Assembly (NCBI GenBank): GCA_020832665.1
Contig: JAFIEG010000001.1
Location: 60,608 to 124,607 of the forward strand
DNA length: 64,000 nt
From: Pararhodobacter sp.
GTDB taxonomy: Bacteria > Pseudomonadota > Alphaproteobacteria > Rhodobacterales > Rhodobacteraceae
Reading direction: 5' to 3'
The notes beneath the pieces are model-generated. The model did not search any database and was not told where the DNA came from. It saw nothing but the letters and a program-made list of their open reading frames with translations. The position numbers and the translations under genes are program-made. Of this stretch, positions 40,244 through 49,986 are shown in pieces; position 1 is the first letter of the stretch; each line of letters opens with the position of its first letter.

Positions 40244-41231
40244 CGCCGCTTCCGCCCTGGGCCTCGAAGCCCACGGTTGCCGGATCGAGCACATAATGCG
40301 CGCCGCAGAACTGGCAATCGGCGGTGACCGTGCCCTCGGCTGTGGTCATGCTGGCGATATCGCGCGCCGAATAGATCGACAGGCTCTGGCGCACCCTGGC
40401 TTCCGAGCAGGTGCAGCCAAAGGCCAGCGGCTGGGCATCGAAGACGCGCGGCGCCTCTTCGTGAAAGAGCCTGAGCAGCAGGTCGGTGGGTTGCACCGCC
40501 GGGCCCAGCAGCTCGTCCGGTTCCACCGTGTCGAGCAGCAGATTGGCGCGGTTCCAGTTCTCGGCCTCGTCGCCTTCCAGCATGTCGGTGGCGGCCAGAA
40601 GCCCGCCCTCGCCGGTGGCATCGCCCTGCGCATGTGGCGAGGCCTTGGGCAGATGTTGCAGCATCACCCCGCCGCCGCGCCATTTGCGCCGCTCGCCCTT
40701 CAGGGCTTCGGGGCCGAAGCTGACGGCAAAGCGGGTCGGCAACTGCTCGGATTGCGCGAAATAGGTCTCGGCACAGGCGCAAAGCGAGCCCCCGGCGATG
40801 GGGGTGATGCCCTGATAGGGCTGCATGTCGCGCCCCTGATGGATGATGATGGCGAAATAGCCCTCGCCGATCAGCGAAAAGGGCTCGGCGCTTTCGTCCA
40901 TGCGCTCTGAATCGAAACTGGCATAGGCGCGCAGCTGCGCCGGCGCGCCCTCGCTGGCCGGGGCGAAGTAATCGGTGGCGATCAGCCGCGCAGGCCCGTT
41001 GCCCCTGATTTGCAGCGACAGCCGCCAGCGCAGCTTCAGCGTCTGGCCGATCATCGCGGTCAGGAGCGCGGCCTCGGCGACCAGCGCCTCGATCGGCGCG
41101 GGATAGTCGTGCTGCGCAAGCAGGCGCTCGAGCGTGCTGTCGAGCCGGGCAACCCGCCCGCGAATGTCGCTACGGTCAAGCTGAAAGGGCAGGACGGTAT
41201 CGTCCCACGCGATCTGCGCGCTCAGGGTCAT
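40227..41231 (-). CDS. hslO: Hsp33 family redox chaperone
   Basis: FGCTCSEARV and TADCQFCGAHY zinc-binding cysteines. Confidence 0.92.
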   Translation of the reverse strand: MTLSAQIAWDDTVLPFQLDRSDIRGRVARLDSTLERLLAQHDYPAPIEALVAEAALLTAMIGQTLKLRWRLSLQIRGNGPARLIATDYFAPASEGAPAQLRAYASFDSERMDESAEPFSLIGEGYFAIIIHQGRDMQPYQGITPIAGGSLCACAETYFAQSEQLPTRFAVSFGPEALKGERRKWRGGGVMLQHLPKASPHAQGDATGEGGLLAATDMLEGDEAENWNRANLLLDTVEPDELLGPAVQPTDLLLRLFHEEAPRVFDAQPLAFGCTCSEARVRQSLSIYSARDIASMTTAEGTVTADCQFCGAHYVLDPATVGFEAQGGSGDEQRG

Positions 41232-41352
41232 GCTGTGCCTTTGCTCATCGGTCCCGGCGATCGGGCACCCGGCCTTGGCCCCTGTATATGGGAAGCCTGG
41301 CCAAAGGTCCAAGGGGCGGCGCCTGCCGGGTTCGAGCCCGGCGGCTGGAATC

Positions 41353-41895
41353 TCAGCTGGTGGCGCCGCTTCCGGCGCGCGGCGCGCCGGTGGTCAGTGT
41401 CCACCAAAGCTTGCCGTTCGGATCCTGATGCCAGGCAAAGCCGATCTCGCGCATGTTCGGGTCCAGCAGGATGGAACGGGTTTCGCGGTTCTCCATCCAG
41501 GCGGTCAGGGTTTCCAGCTCGGTCTCGTAGGTTTCCGAGACCAGCTCACCCAGAAAGCGCCCCGAATAGCCGACACGGTTGACCCTTTCGAGAGGGGTGG
41601 AACCATCCGAGCCGAAATGCCATGGCCGCGACTGGCGCGACATGTCGCGCGAGTGCGTCGCCGCCGCCGAGGTCAGCTCGGTGTTCAGCTCGACCGGGGA
41701 CAGCCCGCGCTGTTCGCGAACGGCATTGATGCCGTCGCGCATGCGCGCACGTACACGCGGCTCATCGCTGGCGCTGATGCGATAGACCACTGGCATGGGG
41801 CGGCCATCGGGGCCGATGCGGGTGGCCGTGTTCGCGGTGGCGCAGGCCGAAAGAGCGGCAAGTGCGGCGAGGGCGGGAATAAGATGTCTGCTCAT
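41353..41895 (-). CDS. CAP-domain (SCP-like) lipoprotein
   Basis: lipobox LAALSAC; INAVREQRGLSPVELNTELTSAAATHSRDMSRQ. Confidence 0.85.
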   Translation of the reverse strand: MSRHLIPALAALAALSACATANTATRIGPDGRPMPVVYRISASDEPRVRARMRDGINAVREQRGLSPVELNTELTSAAATHSRDMSRQSRPWHFGSDGSTPLERVNRVGYSGRFLGELVSETYETELETLTAWMENRETRSILLDPNMREIGFAWHQDPNGKLWWTLTTGAPRAGSGATS

Positions 41896-42283
41896 GACTG
41901 TCCTGCAAGGTTTCCCAGCGCTTTAGCGGTTCGGTAGCAGGAATACAAACCCAACTGATCGTGAACGGTCAAGTTCGGCCTGCATCGCGGTTTTCCTGCC
42001 ATAGCGCCTGCCATGCTGCGAATCAACCTGCGTTGCCGAACAGAATACCCGGCGGCGCGGTTGGCGCTCCACCGCGCGATTGTTCGCCTTACCGCGATTC
42101 GGTGCTGCCAAATCGCCACGGTGTTGCTGATTTGACGACATTGCACGCGAACTGACCCCGAAAAGAAAGCTCACCCGTTGCAATTGAACGAACAAGATGC
42201 TTTCAGACTCGATACGAGGCATCGTCTTGGATGTGCGTCCCCGGGCAAACGAATCGGGGGTTGCGCGATTACTGGAGGGAAAC

Positions 42284-42460
42284 ATGAAGAAACTTGCACT
42301 CGCCGCGCTGTTCGTGGTTGCCGGTACCGCTGCCATGTCCGGCACCATCATTGAACCGATCGTGGAGCCGGAAGTGGTTGTGGCGCATTCGTCGTCGTCG
42401 GTCGGCGGCATCGTCGTGCCGCTGCTTCTGTTGCTGGCGGTTGGTCTGGTTCTGCGCTGA
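42284..42460 (+). CDS. 58-aa small exported/membrane protein
   Basis: MKKLALAALFVVAGTAAMSGTIIEPIVEPEVVVAHSSSSVGGIVVPLLLLLAVGLVLR; SD-like GGAGGG; followed by terminator. Confidence 0.75.
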   Translation: MKKLALAALFVVAGTAAMSGTIIEPIVEPEVVVAHSSSSVGGIVVPLLLLLAVGLVLR

Positions 42461-42487
42461 TTGCGCAACCAACGACTGGAAATGGAA

Positions 42488-42516
42488 AACGGGATGGGCT
42501 TGCCCATCCCGTTTTT
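42488..42516 (+). terminator. rho-independent terminator
   Basis: AACGGGATGGGC-TT-GCCCATCCCGTT-TTT. Confidence 0.92.
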
Positions 42517-42556
42517 CTTTTTCCGTTTTGTCGTTAGAAAATAATGTCGCCGGCGT

Positions 42557-43648
42557 TCAGCGCAGCCAGCCGGCCAGGTTTTCCTCGATCACCGCGCACA
42601 GCGCCGTGACATGCGCCTCTTCGGCGTTCAGGCACGGAACATAGGTGAATCTCTCACCGCCCGCCGCCTCGAAACTTTCACGGATTTCCTCGTTGATCTC
42701 TTCCAGCGTCTCGATGCAGTCGGCGGAAAAGGCCGGCGCCACTACCGCCAGCCGCTTCACACCCTGCCGCGCCAGATCGGCGACGTGATCGACGGTATAG
42801 GGGCGCAGCCATTCCTCGGTGCCGAAGACCGACTGAAATGCGGTCTGGATGCGCCCTTCCTCCCAGCCCAGCCGCTCGCGCAGAAGCCGCGTGGTTTTCG
42901 CGCATTGGCAGTGATAGGGGTCGCCCTCCATCAGGTAGCGTTTGGGCATGCCGTGATAGCTGGCCACCAGCATCTCGGGCTTTTCCTCGGCCGCCTCCCA
43001 GGCGCGACTGACCGATTGCGCCAGCGCCTCGACATAAAGCGGATGATCGAAATAGGCCGGCACGGTGCGCGCCGCAGGTTGCCGGTTCTGCGCCATCAGC
43101 GCGCGGAAGAACTGGTCGTTCGCCGTGGCCGTGGTGGCGCTGGCATATTGCGGATAAAGCGGAAAGAACAGGATGCGCTCGCACCCGGCGGCGACCATCT
43201 CGCCCACCCGGTCGGGCGTTGATGGATTGCCGTAGCGCATGCAGAAATCCACCATCACCTGATCGCCGAAACGCGCCTGCATGCGCGCGGCAATGGCGGC
43301 GGTCTGTTCCTTGGTGATGGTCATCAGCGGGCTTTCGCCCTTGTCGTGGTTCCAGATGGATTTGTAGTTCGCGCCAGAGGTGAAGGGGCGCTTGGACAGG
43401 ATGATGAGCTGCAACAGCGGCTGCCATTTCCAGGCCGGGTAGTCGATCACCCGCTTGTCCGAAAGGAATTCGTTCAGATAGCGCCGCATCGACCAGTAAT
43501 CGTAATTGTCGGGCGTGCCCAGATTGGCCAGCAGGATGCCGGTTTTCGCCCGCGCCACCGGCGGGTGGTCGGCCGGGGCATGGGCCAGGCGGCCCTCGCC
43601 GGGCCTGTCCTGGGCAACCGGGCGGCTTGCGGGCTTTGCATCATGCAT
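42557..43648 (-). CDS. hemH: ferrochelatase
   Basis: KTGILLANLGTPDNYDYWSMRRYLNEFLSDKRVID; SYHGMPKRYLMEGDPYHCQC. Confidence 0.96.
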   Translation of the reverse strand: MHDAKPASRPVAQDRPGEGRLAHAPADHPPVARAKTGILLANLGTPDNYDYWSMRRYLNEFLSDKRVIDYPAWKWQPLLQLIILSKRPFTSGANYKSIWNHDKGESPLMTITKEQTAAIAARMQARFGDQVMVDFCMRYGNPSTPDRVGEMVAAGCERILFFPLYPQYASATTATANDQFFRALMAQNRQPAARTVPAYFDHPLYVEALAQSVSRAWEAAEEKPEMLVASYHGMPKRYLMEGDPYHCQCAKTTRLLRERLGWEEGRIQTAFQSVFGTEEWLRPYTVDHVADLARQGVKRLAVVAPAFSADCIETLEEINEEIRESFEAAGGERFTYVPCLNAEEAHVTALCAVIEENLAGWLR

Positions 43649-43703
43649 GGCTTGCGTCCTTTGCGGCGGGTTCGGCCCTCACTTAGCGGCCCGGCAAGCG
43701 GGG

Positions 43704-44570
43704 TCAATCACTTCCGGTGCCCCGGGGCTTTCCGGGCACGGGTTCGAGCGGGGTTTCGGTGGTGCCCAGCGCCTCGGCCAGCCGCGCGGTGGCCGAACCG
43801 GGGCGCAGCGGTTGCGGCTGGCTCTCGGCCGGGGCCCAGCCGGTGAGGAAGAGCGTTTCCACCGTAGCCGGCAGGCGCCCCTCGGCATCGGCGAAGTGCT
43901 CGCGATAAAGTGCTTGCGCGCGCGCCCATAGCGCGCGCGGCATTGGCGCGCGGCGGCGCGCGGCAAGGGTGTTGCTTTCGCCCATGGCGCGCAGATCGGC
44001 GACCAGCGCGCCGAGGTCGCGATAAAGCACCTGCGTCAACTGGCGGTCGGCCACGGGCAGCGCCAGCCCGGCGCGCTGCAGCAAACCGCCAGCATCGCGG
44101 ATATCGGCCATCGGCAGCACCCGCGGCGACAGCGTGCCATAAAGGTCGCTCTCGGCCTGGGCCAGCACCGCGCGCAGCTCATGCAGGCTGCGCCCGCCGA
44201 AGAATGCGGCGATGAACAGCCCGTCGGGCCTGAGCGCGCGGCGGCACTGGATGATCTGGCCCAGCGGATCATCAGACCAGTGCAGGCACAGCGCATGCAC
44301 CACCAGATCATGCGCGCCCGGCTCAAGCGCCAGCACCGCCTCGTCGGGGACGATGCGCGCGCCGGGCAGCAGATCGGCCCAGGGGGCGGGCGTGGGCTGT
44401 GCCGTCACTACCGCGGGGGCCGTAAAGCTTCTGTTAACCTCGCTGAGTCTTTCCTTGATCTCGGCAGCGGTAGCCTCAAGCAGGAAAAGCGCCGGCGCGC
44501 GCGCGGCGCGGGCGCGAAAGCGCGCGAGGGCGGCGCGGTCGGTCAGGGGGGCGGGCATGGCGGCAGACAT
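43704..44570 (-). CDS. SAM-dependent methyltransferase (BioC-like)
   Basis: HDLVVHALCLHWSDDPLGQIIQCRRALRPDGLFIAAFFGGRSLHELR. Confidence 0.82.
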   Translation of the reverse strand: MSAAMPAPLTDRAALARFRARAARAPALFLLEATAAEIKERLSEVNRSFTAPAVVTAQPTPAPWADLLPGARIVPDEAVLALEPGAHDLVVHALCLHWSDDPLGQIIQCRRALRPDGLFIAAFFGGRSLHELRAVLAQAESDLYGTLSPRVLPMADIRDAGGLLQRAGLALPVADRQLTQVLYRDLGALVADLRAMGESNTLAARRRAPMPRALWARAQALYREHFADAEGRLPATVETLFLTGWAPAESQPQPLRPGSATARLAEALGTTETPLEPVPGKPRGTGSD

Positions 44571-44663
44571 GGCGGAGAATTCGGCGCAGGGCGGCGCGAT
44601 GTCAAGCCGGCGGGCGCGCACAGGCGCCTTGCCGCTGCCGGGGCGGCGGCGGGTTCGGCGCTG

Positions 44664-45386
44664 ATGCGCGTGATCTATCCGCCCGCCTGCCTTAGCTGCG
44701 CCGAGCCGGTGGCGGAACCGGGCGCGCTCTGCGCCCGATGCTGGCGCGATACCCCCTTCATCCACGGCCTGGCTTGCGACAAATGCGCCTCGCCGCTGCC
44801 GGGCGACGGGGGTGGCGAGGCCGGCAACGAACGGCTCTTGTGCGATGATTGCCTGCGCATCGCCCGCCCCTGGAGCCGCGGCCGTGCGGTAATGGTTTAT
44901 GATGAAGCGGCGCGGCGCATGGTGCTGGGGCTGAAATACCATGACCGCCACGATCTGGCCCGCCCCGCCGGGCGCTGGCTGGCGCAGCGCGTGGCGCCGC
45001 TGGTGCGCCCCGATACGCTGGTCGCGCCGGTGCCGCTGCACTGGTGGCGGCTGCTGCGCCGGCGCTACAACCAGTCGGCGCTGCTGGCCGCGGCGCTGGC
45101 GCGCGAGATCGGCCGTCCGCACTGCCCCGACCTGTTGCTGCGCCGGCGCTTCACCGGCACGCAGGACGGGCGCACGCGCGCGGGCCGCATGCGCAACCTC
45201 GAAGGCGCGATCGCCCCGCACCGGCGCCGTGCCGGCCTGCTTGATGGGCGGCATGTGCTGCTGGTTGATGACGTGATGACCTCGGGCGCCACGCTGGCGG
45301 CCTGCGCCGAAGCCTGTTTTGCCGCCGGTGCCGATGATGTCGATGTCGCGGTGCTGGCGCGGGTGATGCGTTTCGAGGATGGCTAG
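44664..45386 (+). CDS. ComF family phosphoribosyltransferase
   Basis: CLSCAEPV...LCARCW; HVLLVDDVMTSGATLAACAEAC PRPP motif. Confidence 0.92.
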   Translation: MRVIYPPACLSCAEPVAEPGALCARCWRDTPFIHGLACDKCASPLPGDGGGEAGNERLLCDDCLRIARPWSRGRAVMVYDEAARRMVLGLKYHDRHDLARPAGRWLAQRVAPLVRPDTLVAPVPLHWWRLLRRRYNQSALLAAALAREIGRPHCPDLLLRRRFTGTQDGRTRAGRMRNLEGAIAPHRRRAGLLDGRHVLLVDDVMTSGATLAACAEACFAAGADDVDVAVLARVMRFEDG

Positions 45387-45546
45387 CGCAGCGGGCGGGC
45401 GCCAGCCCGCCTTCCGCGTTGCGAGGGTATCTTGCCGCCGCCGCAGCAAGCCGGAGGTTCACAGCCGGGGAAAAGAACATTACATCGGGGGCGAGCCGAT
45501 GCATTGGCCCCTTTCCTGGTCCCGAACCCGCCCCCGAGGAACGCGT

Positions 45547-45816
45547 ATGACACAAATCGAGATCTACACATCGCCCCTGTGCGGCTACTGCCACATGGCC
45601 AAGCGGCTGCTGAAGGCCAAGGGTGCCGAATTCACCGAGATCAATGTCTGGGCCGATCCCGGCCGCAAGCCCGAGATGATCGAGCGCGCCGGGGGGCGGC
45701 GCACCGTGCCGCAGATCTTCATCGACGGGGTGCATGTGGGCGGCTGCGACGAGTTGCACGCGCTAGAGCGTGCCGGCCGGCTGGATTCGATGCTGGCCGC
45801 CGGGCAGGAGGGCTGA
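45547..45816 (+). CDS. grxC: glutaredoxin 3
   Basis: IEIYTSPLCGYCHMAKRLLKAKGAEFTEINV; RRTVPQIFIDGVHVGGCDEL. Confidence 0.95.
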   Translation: MTQIEIYTSPLCGYCHMAKRLLKAKGAEFTEINVWADPGRKPEMIERAGGRRTVPQIFIDGVHVGGCDELHALERAGRLDSMLAAGQEG

Positions 45817-45821
45817 GGCCG

Positions 45822-46664
45822 ATGCGCGCGGGGTTGTTGCAGCTGAGCGTCGGCGATGAGCCGGCGGAAAACGTTGCCCCCGTGCGCGAAGCGGTCCGGC
45901 AGGCGGTGGCCGGCGGCGCCGGCTTCGTGCTCACCCCCGAGGTGACGAACTGCGTTTCCGCCAGCCGCAGCCATCAGGCGCGCGTGCTTAGCCCTGAGGC
46001 GGGCGATCCGGTGCTGGCCATGCTGCGCGACGAGGCCGCGCGCGCCGGCATCTGGCTGCTGGCCGGTTCGATGCTGTTCAAGACCGATGACGCCGAGGGC
46101 AGGCTGGCCAACCGCTCGCTGCTGATTGGCCCCGATGGCGCCATCGCCGCGCGCTATGACAAGATTCACCTCTTTGACGTGCAGATCTCGGCCGAGGAGA
46201 CCTATCGCGAATCGGCCGCCATCCGCCCCGGCGAGCGCGCGGTGCTGGCGCGCACGCCCTTCGCCACGCTGGGGTTGACGGTTTGCTATGATGTGCGTTT
46301 CGCGCATCTCTACAGGGCGCTGGCGCAGGCCGGGGCGCAGGTGTTGTGCGTGCCTTCGGCCTTCAGCCCGATCACCGGCGCGGCGCATTGGGAGGTGCTC
46401 TTGCGCGCGCGGGCCATAGAGACCGGCTGCTATGTTCTGGCTCCGGCGCAGACCGGCCTGCACAAGGCCGGCCGCGGGCGCCAGCGGCGCAGTTGGGGCC
46501 ATGCGCTGGCCGTTGATCCCTGGGGCGAGGTGCTGGGTGATGCCGGCACCGAGCCCGGTATCATCCATGTCGATCTCGACATGGCGGCGGTGGCCGGCGC
46601 CCGCGCCCGCGTGCCCTCGCTGGAGCATGACCGCCCCTTTGCCCCGCCGGAGGAAGGCGCGTGA
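45822..46664 (+). CDS. carbon-nitrogen hydrolase (nitrilase superfamily)
   Basis: YDKIHLFDVQI, LTVCYDVRFAHLYRALAQAGA. Confidence 0.92.
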   Translation: MRAGLLQLSVGDEPAENVAPVREAVRQAVAGGAGFVLTPEVTNCVSASRSHQARVLSPEAGDPVLAMLRDEAARAGIWLLAGSMLFKTDDAEGRLANRSLLIGPDGAIAARYDKIHLFDVQISAEETYRESAAIRPGERAVLARTPFATLGLTVCYDVRFAHLYRALAQAGAQVLCVPSAFSPITGAAHWEVLLRARAIETGCYVLAPAQTGLHKAGRGRQRRSWGHALAVDPWGEVLGDAGTEPGIIHVDLDMAAVAGARARVPSLEHDRPFAPPEEGA

Positions 46665-47104
46665 AACAACCGGCCGAAGATCTTGCGGTGGCGCTGTTTG
46701 CCGAGCTGTTCATGGCCGAGCAACTGTCGCGCGCGCGGCTGTCAAAGGCGCTGCCAAAGGGCATGGAGCTGTCGCATTTCAGCGTGCTCAACCTGCTGGC
46801 GCGCAGCCAGGACGAGCGAAGCCCGGCGCAGCTTGCCAGAAGCCTGCATGTCACGCGCGGGGCGATGACCAACACACTCAACCGGCTGCAATGGGCCGGC
46901 TATGTCCATATCAGGCCCGACTGGGACGATGCGCGCCGAAAATTCGTTTCCATCAGCCCCGCCGGGCGCGCGGCGCGCGATGCCGCATTGCAGTCCATCG
47001 CGCCGGTGATCACCGGGCTGGCCGAGAAGCTGGGCACCGAGCGCCTGCGCGCCGCGCTGCCGGTGCTGCGCGCCCTGCGCGCCGAACTGGACCGCGAGGT
47101 GTGA
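46661..47104 (+). CDS. MarR family transcriptional regulator
   Basis: 147 aa; PAQLARSLHVTRGAMTNTLNRLQWAGYV; ATGA overlap with upstream gene. Confidence 0.88.
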   Translation: MKQPAEDLAVALFAELFMAEQLSRARLSKALPKGMELSHFSVLNLLARSQDERSPAQLARSLHVTRGAMTNTLNRLQWAGYVHIRPDWDDARRKFVSISPAGRAARDAALQSIAPVITGLAEKLGTERLRAALPVLRALRAELDREV

Positions 47105-47182
47105 TGCCGGCTTTGGTTGAACATTTTGCCATGACGGGGCAGCGCCCCTCGCCGCCGGCGAGTGTGCAACGGGGATGGCGGA

Positions 47183-47230
47183 GTGAACCTCGCCCTACAA
47201 CCCGGCGTGCGCCCGTAGGGCGGGGTTCAC
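47183..47230. repeat. REP-like inverted repeat
   Basis: GTGAACCTCGCCCTAC (47183-47198) / GTAGGGCGGGGTTCAC (47215-47230), one mismatch. Confidence 0.75.
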
Positions 47231-47270
47231 CCGGCCGTGATTGTTCGATCCGGCAAGGGTGACTTGAGGA

Positions 47271-48389
47271 TCAGACGCGGGCTGCCTTGCGCTCGGCGGC
47301 CTCGATCAGCCGCGCGGCGAGCTTGCCATAGGTCTCGGCAATGGCATCGTGGCCCAGGGCGACGGGCTTTCCGGTATCGCCGGCCACCCGCACATCGAGG
47401 CTGAGCGGAATCTCCGCCAGTAGCGGCAGGCCCAGCCTGTCGGCCTCGGCGCGCACGCCGCCATGGCCGAAGATATGCGCCTCATGCCCGCAATTGGGGC
47501 AGATATAGGTGGACATGTTCTCGATCAGCCCGATCACCTCGGTGCCCAGCTTGGTAAAAGCCACAAGCGCCTTCTTCGCATCGAGAAGCGCCACATCCTG
47601 CGGGGTGGATACGACCAGCGCGCCGGTGACATCGAAATAGCTGCACAGCGTCAGTTGTATGTCGCCGGTGCCCGGGGGCATGTCGACGATCAGCACGTCA
47701 AGCTCGCCCCAGCGCACATCATTCAGAAGCTGCTGCAGCGCGCCCATCAGCATCGGGCCGCGCCAGATCACCGCCTCGTCCTTGGGCAGCAGCAGGCCGA
47801 TGGACATGAATTTCACCCCATGCGATTGCAGCGGGATGATGGCCTTGCCGTCGGGCGACATGGGCGGCTGGTCGAGCCCCATCATGCGCGGCTGGCTGGG
47901 GCCGTAGATATCGGCATCCAGCAGCCCCACGCTCCAGCCCTGCCGCGCCATCGCCACCGCCAGGTTGGACGAGACGGTGGATTTGCCCACCCCGCCCTTG
48001 CCCGATCCGATGGCAAGAATGCGCTTGACGCCGGGGATGGATTTCGGCTCGGGCCGGCCGGTGGGGTGGCGGCCAACTTCCAGCTGTGGCGGCTCGCCCT
48101 GCCCGGCACCGCTGGCCGGCTGCTGCGGCGGCGGTGCTTTCGCCTCATGCGCGGTCAGCACGATCTGCACGTCGTCGACGCCATCCATGGCGCGCAGCGC
48201 CGCTTCGGCGGCCTTTTGCACCGGGGGCAGGCGGCGGGCGGTGGCGGTATCGGGGGCCTCGATCACGAAGCGCACCTGCCCGCCATCGACCTGCAAGGCG
48301 CGCACCATGTCGGCGCTGGCCAGGGTGCCGCCATCGGGAAGGGGCACGGCATTCAGCCGTTCGAGGATCGCTTCCTTGGTAACCGGCAT
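47271..48389 (-). CDS. Mrp/NBP35 family Fe-S carrier ATPase
   Basis: [49 protein letters not shown]. Confidence 0.95.
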   Translation of the reverse strand: MPVTKEAILERLNAVPLPDGGTLASADMVRALQVDGGQVRFVIEAPDTATARRLPPVQKAAEAALRAMDGVDDVQIVLTAHEAKAPPPQQPASGAGQGEPPQLEVGRHPTGRPEPKSIPGVKRILAIGSGKGGVGKSTVSSNLAVAMARQGWSVGLLDADIYGPSQPRMMGLDQPPMSPDGKAIIPLQSHGVKFMSIGLLLPKDEAVIWRGPMLMGALQQLLNDVRWGELDVLIVDMPPGTGDIQLTLCSYFDVTGALVVSTPQDVALLDAKKALVAFTKLGTEVIGLIENMSTYICPNCGHEAHIFGHGGVRAEADRLGLPLLAEIPLSLDVRVAGDTGKPVALGHDAIAETYGKLAARLIEAAERKAARV

Positions 48390-48415
48390 TCGGGATTTCC
48401 TGTGTTGCTGTATCG

Positions 48416-48922
48416 TCATTTCGCGCGCTTGCGCCTGCGCCGCAACCATAGCAGCGCCAGCGCCAGCGCCACCAACCCGGCCAGAAGCGCCAGCCATTCC
48501 ATTGCCCTGCGCGCACCGCTGGGCGGGTATTGCGCATGCAGCCAGTCAACGATCACCGCATGCTGGCCGCGCTGCAGGCCGGCGCCGCTGAACATATCCA
48601 TCCGCCAGACGGTGGCCTGCCAGCCCAGCCAGCCGAGATCGGCCTCGCGGTAGCTTTCGGGCCCGTGGCAGGCGGCGCAGCGCGCCTCGACCAGCCTTTC
48701 GCCAAGGGGGCGCGCGGCCAGGCGTTCAGCCTCGATGCGCTCGGCCTCGGCGCGGGCGCGCTCGGCAGCGATCTCGTCGGCGATGCGCGCGCGCAAGGCG
48801 TCGGCCTCTTGCGGGCTCAGATCGCTGGGCGGGGTTTCGTAATCTTCGAAACTCATCTCGGCCTGCGCCGGCGGCGCCGCGACATGCAGCGCCAGGGCAG
48901 CAACGACAAGAAGCAGGGGCAT
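48416..48922 (-). CDS. monohaem c-type cytochrome with signal peptide and C-terminal TM anchor
   Basis: 168 aa; single RCAACHGPE haem motif, C-terminal [26 protein letters not shown]. Confidence 0.8.
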   Translation of the reverse strand: MPLLLVVAALALHVAAPPAQAEMSFEDYETPPSDLSPQEADALRARIADEIAAERARAEAERIEAERLAARPLGERLVEARCAACHGPESYREADLGWLGWQATVWRMDMFSGAGLQRGQHAVIVDWLHAQYPPSGARRAMEWLALLAGLVALALALLWLRRRRKRAK

Positions 48923-49022
48923 GCAAGGTCGCGCCGACACCGGTTTCACGCCGCGCCTGGGTGCCGCAGCAAGGGCCGCGCCCGGGCGGCAATGGCGGCC
49001 GTATCGTCGCAGCGATCGCGCG

Positions 49023-49889
49023 TCATGCCTTCGCCGCCTGCCCGGCAACCTCATCGGTATCGCCGCGCGCGCGCCGGGCGGCGAATGCGGCATCGCTCCA
49101 GCCCTCATTGGCGGCGACGTGATCCCATGCCAGCCCGGCCTGTTCCAGCTTATAGGCGATTTCGGCCAGATCCTCGGCCGAAGGCTTGCCGATGCCGCGT
49201 GCCGAACCGGGCGGCAGGCCGGCACCGGCGGGCAATTCCTGAACCTTGGCACCGCCGCGCGCCTGCTCGACCCCCAGCCACATTATGCGGCCAAGATGCT
49301 CATAGGCGCGATTGAGGCCATGTTCGCTGCAGGCCTTTTCCAGATCGCGCAGGAAGGGCGTGATCCAGCGCGCCGGGTAGCGGGCGATGAAGGCTTCGGC
49401 CTCGGACAGATAGGCGCGCGCCTCGATATCCTTGCCCGCCATGGCGTGATCGCCGGCGCGGGCATAGAGGAAGGCCAGCATTTCCAGTTGCAGCGGCACG
49501 GTGTCGTGGAAATCGCGAAGGGTTTCGCTTTTTTGCAGCCCGTGGCGGGCGATAAAGGCGCGCAACTCCTGCTCGATCTGGCCGGTCTTGCCGCCCTCCA
49601 TGTAGAAGCCGGCATTCAGCATCACCGGCGTGGGCGGCGCCAGGAACAGCCTGGAATAGAGCCGCAGTAGATCGACCGGCGCGCCGATGGCGGCGGCGTC
49701 GCGGCGCAGCGCGGATATGTCTTCGCCCGCCATGAGGCCGATCTCGTCGCTGATTGCTTCCAGATCGTCGGCGAGGCTGGCGGTAAAGGCCTGGTGGAAC
49801 TCGTCGCCTTGCGGTTGGCCGAAGGCGCGCGCCAGGCACAGCCAGAAATCGCGCCGGGAATGGCTTGTCGCCGCGAGGTTGTCGGTCAT
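49023..49889 (-). CDS. arxD: TorD/DmsD-family chaperone (ArxD-like)
   Basis: SRRDFWLCLARAFGQP, YSRLFLAPPTPVMLNAGFYMEG, ETLRDFHDTVPLQLEMLAFLYARAG; adjacent to Mo enzyme operon. Confidence 0.75.
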   Translation of the reverse strand: MTDNLAATSHSRRDFWLCLARAFGQPQGDEFHQAFTASLADDLEAISDEIGLMAGEDISALRRDAAAIGAPVDLLRLYSRLFLAPPTPVMLNAGFYMEGGKTGQIEQELRAFIARHGLQKSETLRDFHDTVPLQLEMLAFLYARAGDHAMAGKDIEARAYLSEAEAFIARYPARWITPFLRDLEKACSEHGLNRAYEHLGRIMWLGVEQARGGAKVQELPAGAGLPPGSARGIGKPSAEDLAEIAYKLEQAGLAWDHVAANEGWSDAAFAARRARGDTDEVAGQAAKA

Positions 49890-49986
49890 TGGCCTGTCGC
49901 TCCTGCTTGTGTGGCCGGGGGAAAGCGCCCGGGATGCGACAGGGCGGCATGAAGCCGCCCTGCGCGTCGGTCTGTCAATGCACCGC

